From assembly GCA_945877855.1 (NCBI GenBank), contig CAMDWA010000020.1, positions 1 to 40,754 on the forward strand: 40,754 bases of DNA, written 5' to 3'. The notes beneath the pieces are model-generated. The model worked only from the letters and a program-made list of their open reading frames with translations. It was not told the DNA's origin and did no database searches. The DNA comes from Thermoflexus hugenholtzii JAD2. Its GTDB lineage: Bacteria; Chloroflexota; Anaerolineae; J036; Brachytrichaceae. The position numbers and the translations under genes were made by a program. Below, piece by piece: positions 39,266 to 40,754 of the stretch (positions are counted from its first letter, which is position 1; the number at the start of each line of letters is the position of its first letter).

Positions 39266-40138
39266 ATGATTTGTGATTACGAAGGTTCAGACTATAAGGC
39301 GCGGTTTTGGCAAAATGCTGACCGTGCTTATGAAGACGCGGTTGAGCGGGTGGCGATCGCCAAATTTTTGCCGCCGACCGGCAAGCGCATTATCGAGATT
39401 GGCGCAGGTTTTGGGCGTTTGGGCGAGATGTATCGCGGTTACGATGAAATTATTTTGCTCGATTATTCACGCTCGTTGCTCGATCAAGCGCGTGAGATGT
39501 GGGGCCACGACCCGCGTTTTAAATTTGTGGCCGCCAGTGTGTATGAATTGCCGTTTGTGCCGGGCGTGATCAACACCGCCCTGATGATTCGCGTGATGCA
39601 TCATATGGCCGATGTGCCAGCCGCGCTACACCAAATTCGCCAAATGATGGCAGCCAACGGCACGTTTATCCTCGAATTTGCCAACAAGCGTAACTTGAAG
39701 GCGATGGCGCGTTATGCCTTGGGCAAACAGGCTTGGAGTCCGTATACGCCGGAGCCGGTTGAGTTTGTTAAGCTGAATTATGATTTTCACCCACAATGGA
39801 TGGGCGAGCAGCTTAAACAGGCCGGTTTTGTGACGCAGCAATGTATTCCGGTGTCGTATTTGCGGGCTGGGGTGCTGAAGCGCACCTTGCCGCTGAACAT
39901 GATGGTGGGGGTAGACAAGACCTTGCAAGGCTTTGCGCCTTTGCTTGCGCCCAGCGTGTTTAGCCGCAATCAAATTCCGGGCGGCCCCGATGCCTCAGCC
40001 CTGACCGGCGAGGCCATTTTTTGCAGTCCCAAATCGGGCGCGCCCCTGCGCCGCGATGGCGACATGCTCATCTGTGATGCTGACGGCACACGCTGGCGCG
40101 TTGATGGCAATTTTTACGACTTTAAAGAGGCGGGGTAG
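39266..40138 (+). CDS. SAM-dependent methyltransferase with C-terminal Trm112-like segment
   Basis: A 290-residue protein. The N-terminal methyltransferase shows IIEIGAGFGRLG at 42-53, ILLDYSRSLLDQA as motif II, and MIRVMHHMADVP as motif IV. The last 40 residues (from about 250) read FCSPKSGAPLRRDG, then LICDADGTRWRVDGNFYDF. This resembles the Trm112/YcaR-type zinc-ribbon fold, with one C-x-x-x-x-G half and a second cysteine but not all four cysteines. Trm112-like domains normally activate partner methyltransferases, so a fusion is plausible. The stop TAG (40136-40138) abuts the next heptad element. The acceptor is unknown. Confidence 0.8.
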   Translation: MICDYEGSDYKARFWQNADRAYEDAVERVAIAKFLPPTGKRIIEIGAGFGRLGEMYRGYDEIILLDYSRSLLDQAREMWGHDPRFKFVAASVYELPFVPGVINTALMIRVMHHMADVPAALHQIRQMMAANGTFILEFANKRNLKAMARYALGKQAWSPYTPEPVEFVKLNYDFHPQWMGEQLKQAGFVTQQCIPVSYLRAGVLKRTLPLNMMVGVDKTLQGFAPLLAPSVFSRNQIPGGPDASALTGEAIFCSPKSGAPLRRDGDMLICDADGTRWRVDGNFYDFKEAG

Positions 40139-40317
40139 GGGATGGGGATTAGGGATTAGGGATTGAGGATTAGGGATTGGGGATTAAGGATTGGACGTTG
40201 GGTGTTTTCATGAATCACGAGTCATGAGTCACAAATTAGGATTCGTGACTCATGACTCGTGACCTATAACTTGCAGCACACAAAATCCCTAATCCTCAAT
40301 CCCTAATCCTTATTCCC
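40139..40317. repeat. Nested heptad palindromes, GGGATTA with inner GAGTCAT
   Basis: Outer left arm: GGGATTA-type words (40139-40193). Outer right arm: TAATCCC-type words (40284-40317). Between them lies a complete second palindrome with a different word: TCACGAGTCATGAGTCAC (40215-40232) and its exact reverse complement (40245-40262). The minus-strand amidohydrolase ends inside the outer right arm, with stop TAA at 40310-40312. Confidence 0.93.
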
Positions 40318-40754
40318 TTCCTGCCCCAAACGACGGCCTAAAAATCTCTGACACGGGCGGATGCAGGTGGGCACGCTCGGGGTAGGAGGCGATGAGTTTA
40401 TTGAATTGCTGTTGGGCGCGGGCGTGGTAGGCCGGCAGGTCGATGCCGGGCACAGCGCCATCGCGCACCACCACCCGTCCATTCACAATGACGGTGCGGA
40501 TGTCGCGGCCTGTGCCGTTGAGCAGCATGGTTTGAATGGGGTCGTGCACTTGCCCGATGCGCGGATTGCTCAGGTCGAAGATGACGATATCGGCCAAGGC
40601 GCCGGGCGCAAGCCTGCCGATGTCGTCTCGCCCAAGCGCCTTGGCCCCGCCGAGGGTGGCGGCGGTGTAATAATCGGCGGCGCTGGTCTCCATATTGCCG
40701 TCGGCCACCCGCGCCAACATCACGCCGGTGTGCATGTTCAAGATCATATCGGGC
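40310..40754 (-). CDS. Amidohydrolase family protein, C-terminal part (partial)
   Basis: The window contains the last 148 or so residues of a metal-dependent amidohydrolase; the N-terminus lies beyond the right edge. ALGRDDIGRLAPGALADIVIFDL is the composite-domain signature of the TRZ/ATZ and chlorohydrolase-like branch. DIRTVIVNGRVVVRDGAVPG is the closing beta-sandwich motif. Deamination or dechlorination of a heterocycle or amide is likely, but the metal-binding N-terminal motifs are missing from the window. An in-frame ATG at 40747 is internal. The stop codon is supplied by the heptad palindrome. Confidence 0.82.
   Translation of the reverse strand, partial: PDMILNMHTGVMLARVADGNMETSAADYYTAATLGGAKALGRDDIGRLAPGALADIVIFDLSNPRIGQVHDPIQTMLLNGTGRDIRTVIVNGRVVVRDGAVPGIDLPAYHARAQQQFNKLIASYPERAHLHPPVSEIFRPSFGAGRE

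Overview
The window looks like a chromosomal segment from a free-living bacterium. Gene style tentatively suggests Chloroflexota: a short 58-residue L28, a CdsA, TPR and beta-propeller proteins with one membrane anchor, and few Shine-Dalgarno sites. The phylum is an inference with no marker to confirm it. Most of the window (about 1-31.5 kb) is a cell-surface polysaccharide or glycolipid locus. From 31.5 to 40.7 kb lies more GC-rich, mostly housekeeping DNA: a class V aminotransferase, TPR proteins, a CBM9-like protein, DinB, GNAT, rpmB, cdsA, a TPR/beta-propeller protein, a methyltransferase and a partial amidohydrolase.

Layout of the glycan locus. 0-7 kb: a Gfo/Idh oxidoreductase (minus), then two GT-B glycosyltransferases, GalE, a GT2 enzyme and two methyltransferases (plus). 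7-12.8 kb: two large membrane proteins (one very AT-rich), a DPM1/ArnC-like GT2 and a methyltransferase. 12.9-17.8 kb: ATP-grasp ligase, PHP hydrolase, deacetylase-like protein and a membrane protein, tightly spaced. 17.8-23.3 kb: asparagine-synthase-like amidotransferase and PIG-L deacetylase (minus), a second deacetylase-like protein, a methyltransferase and a secreted HExxH protein (plus). 23.3-31.4 kb: a minus-strand run for nucleotide-linked amino-sugar uronic acids. It contains a WbpD-like acetyltransferase, a DegT aminotransferase, a Gfo/Idh 3-dehydrogenase, a UDP-HexNAc 6-dehydrogenase, an SDR, a WbpB-like dehydrogenase, a formyltransferase and a WbpE-like aminotransferase. This run holds two dehydrogenase/aminotransferase pairs, one next to an N-acetyltransferase and the other next to an N-formyltransferase.

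The most unusual feature is a dense population of palindromic DNA elements. Class I elements are tandem 7-bp words facing their own reverse complement across a spacer. Each locus uses a different word (TTAATGG, GTTGAGA, GGATGAA, AGTAGTC, GGGATTA, GAGTCAT), yet all have the same design. They fill the spacers between co-directional genes almost from stop codon to start codon and often supply the stop codon itself. One lies nested inside another. A related AT-rich palindrome sits in frame inside two different genes and encodes nearly the same peptide (core ENEKL...FSILNS). A stop-free heptad tandem of exactly 42 bp sits in one of those genes too. Class II elements are long near-perfect hairpins. 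Two of them, 12 kb apart, are homologous with compensating changes in both arms. This resembles Rickettsia palindromic elements and cyanobacterial heptad repeats combined, and I judge it the best candidate for an undescribed system here.

No tRNA, rRNA, CRISPR array, transposase or integrase was recognised. No intergenic gap exceeds 300 bases. The longest (7051-7260, 22188-22394, 34213-34486) hold palindromes and no visible gene.
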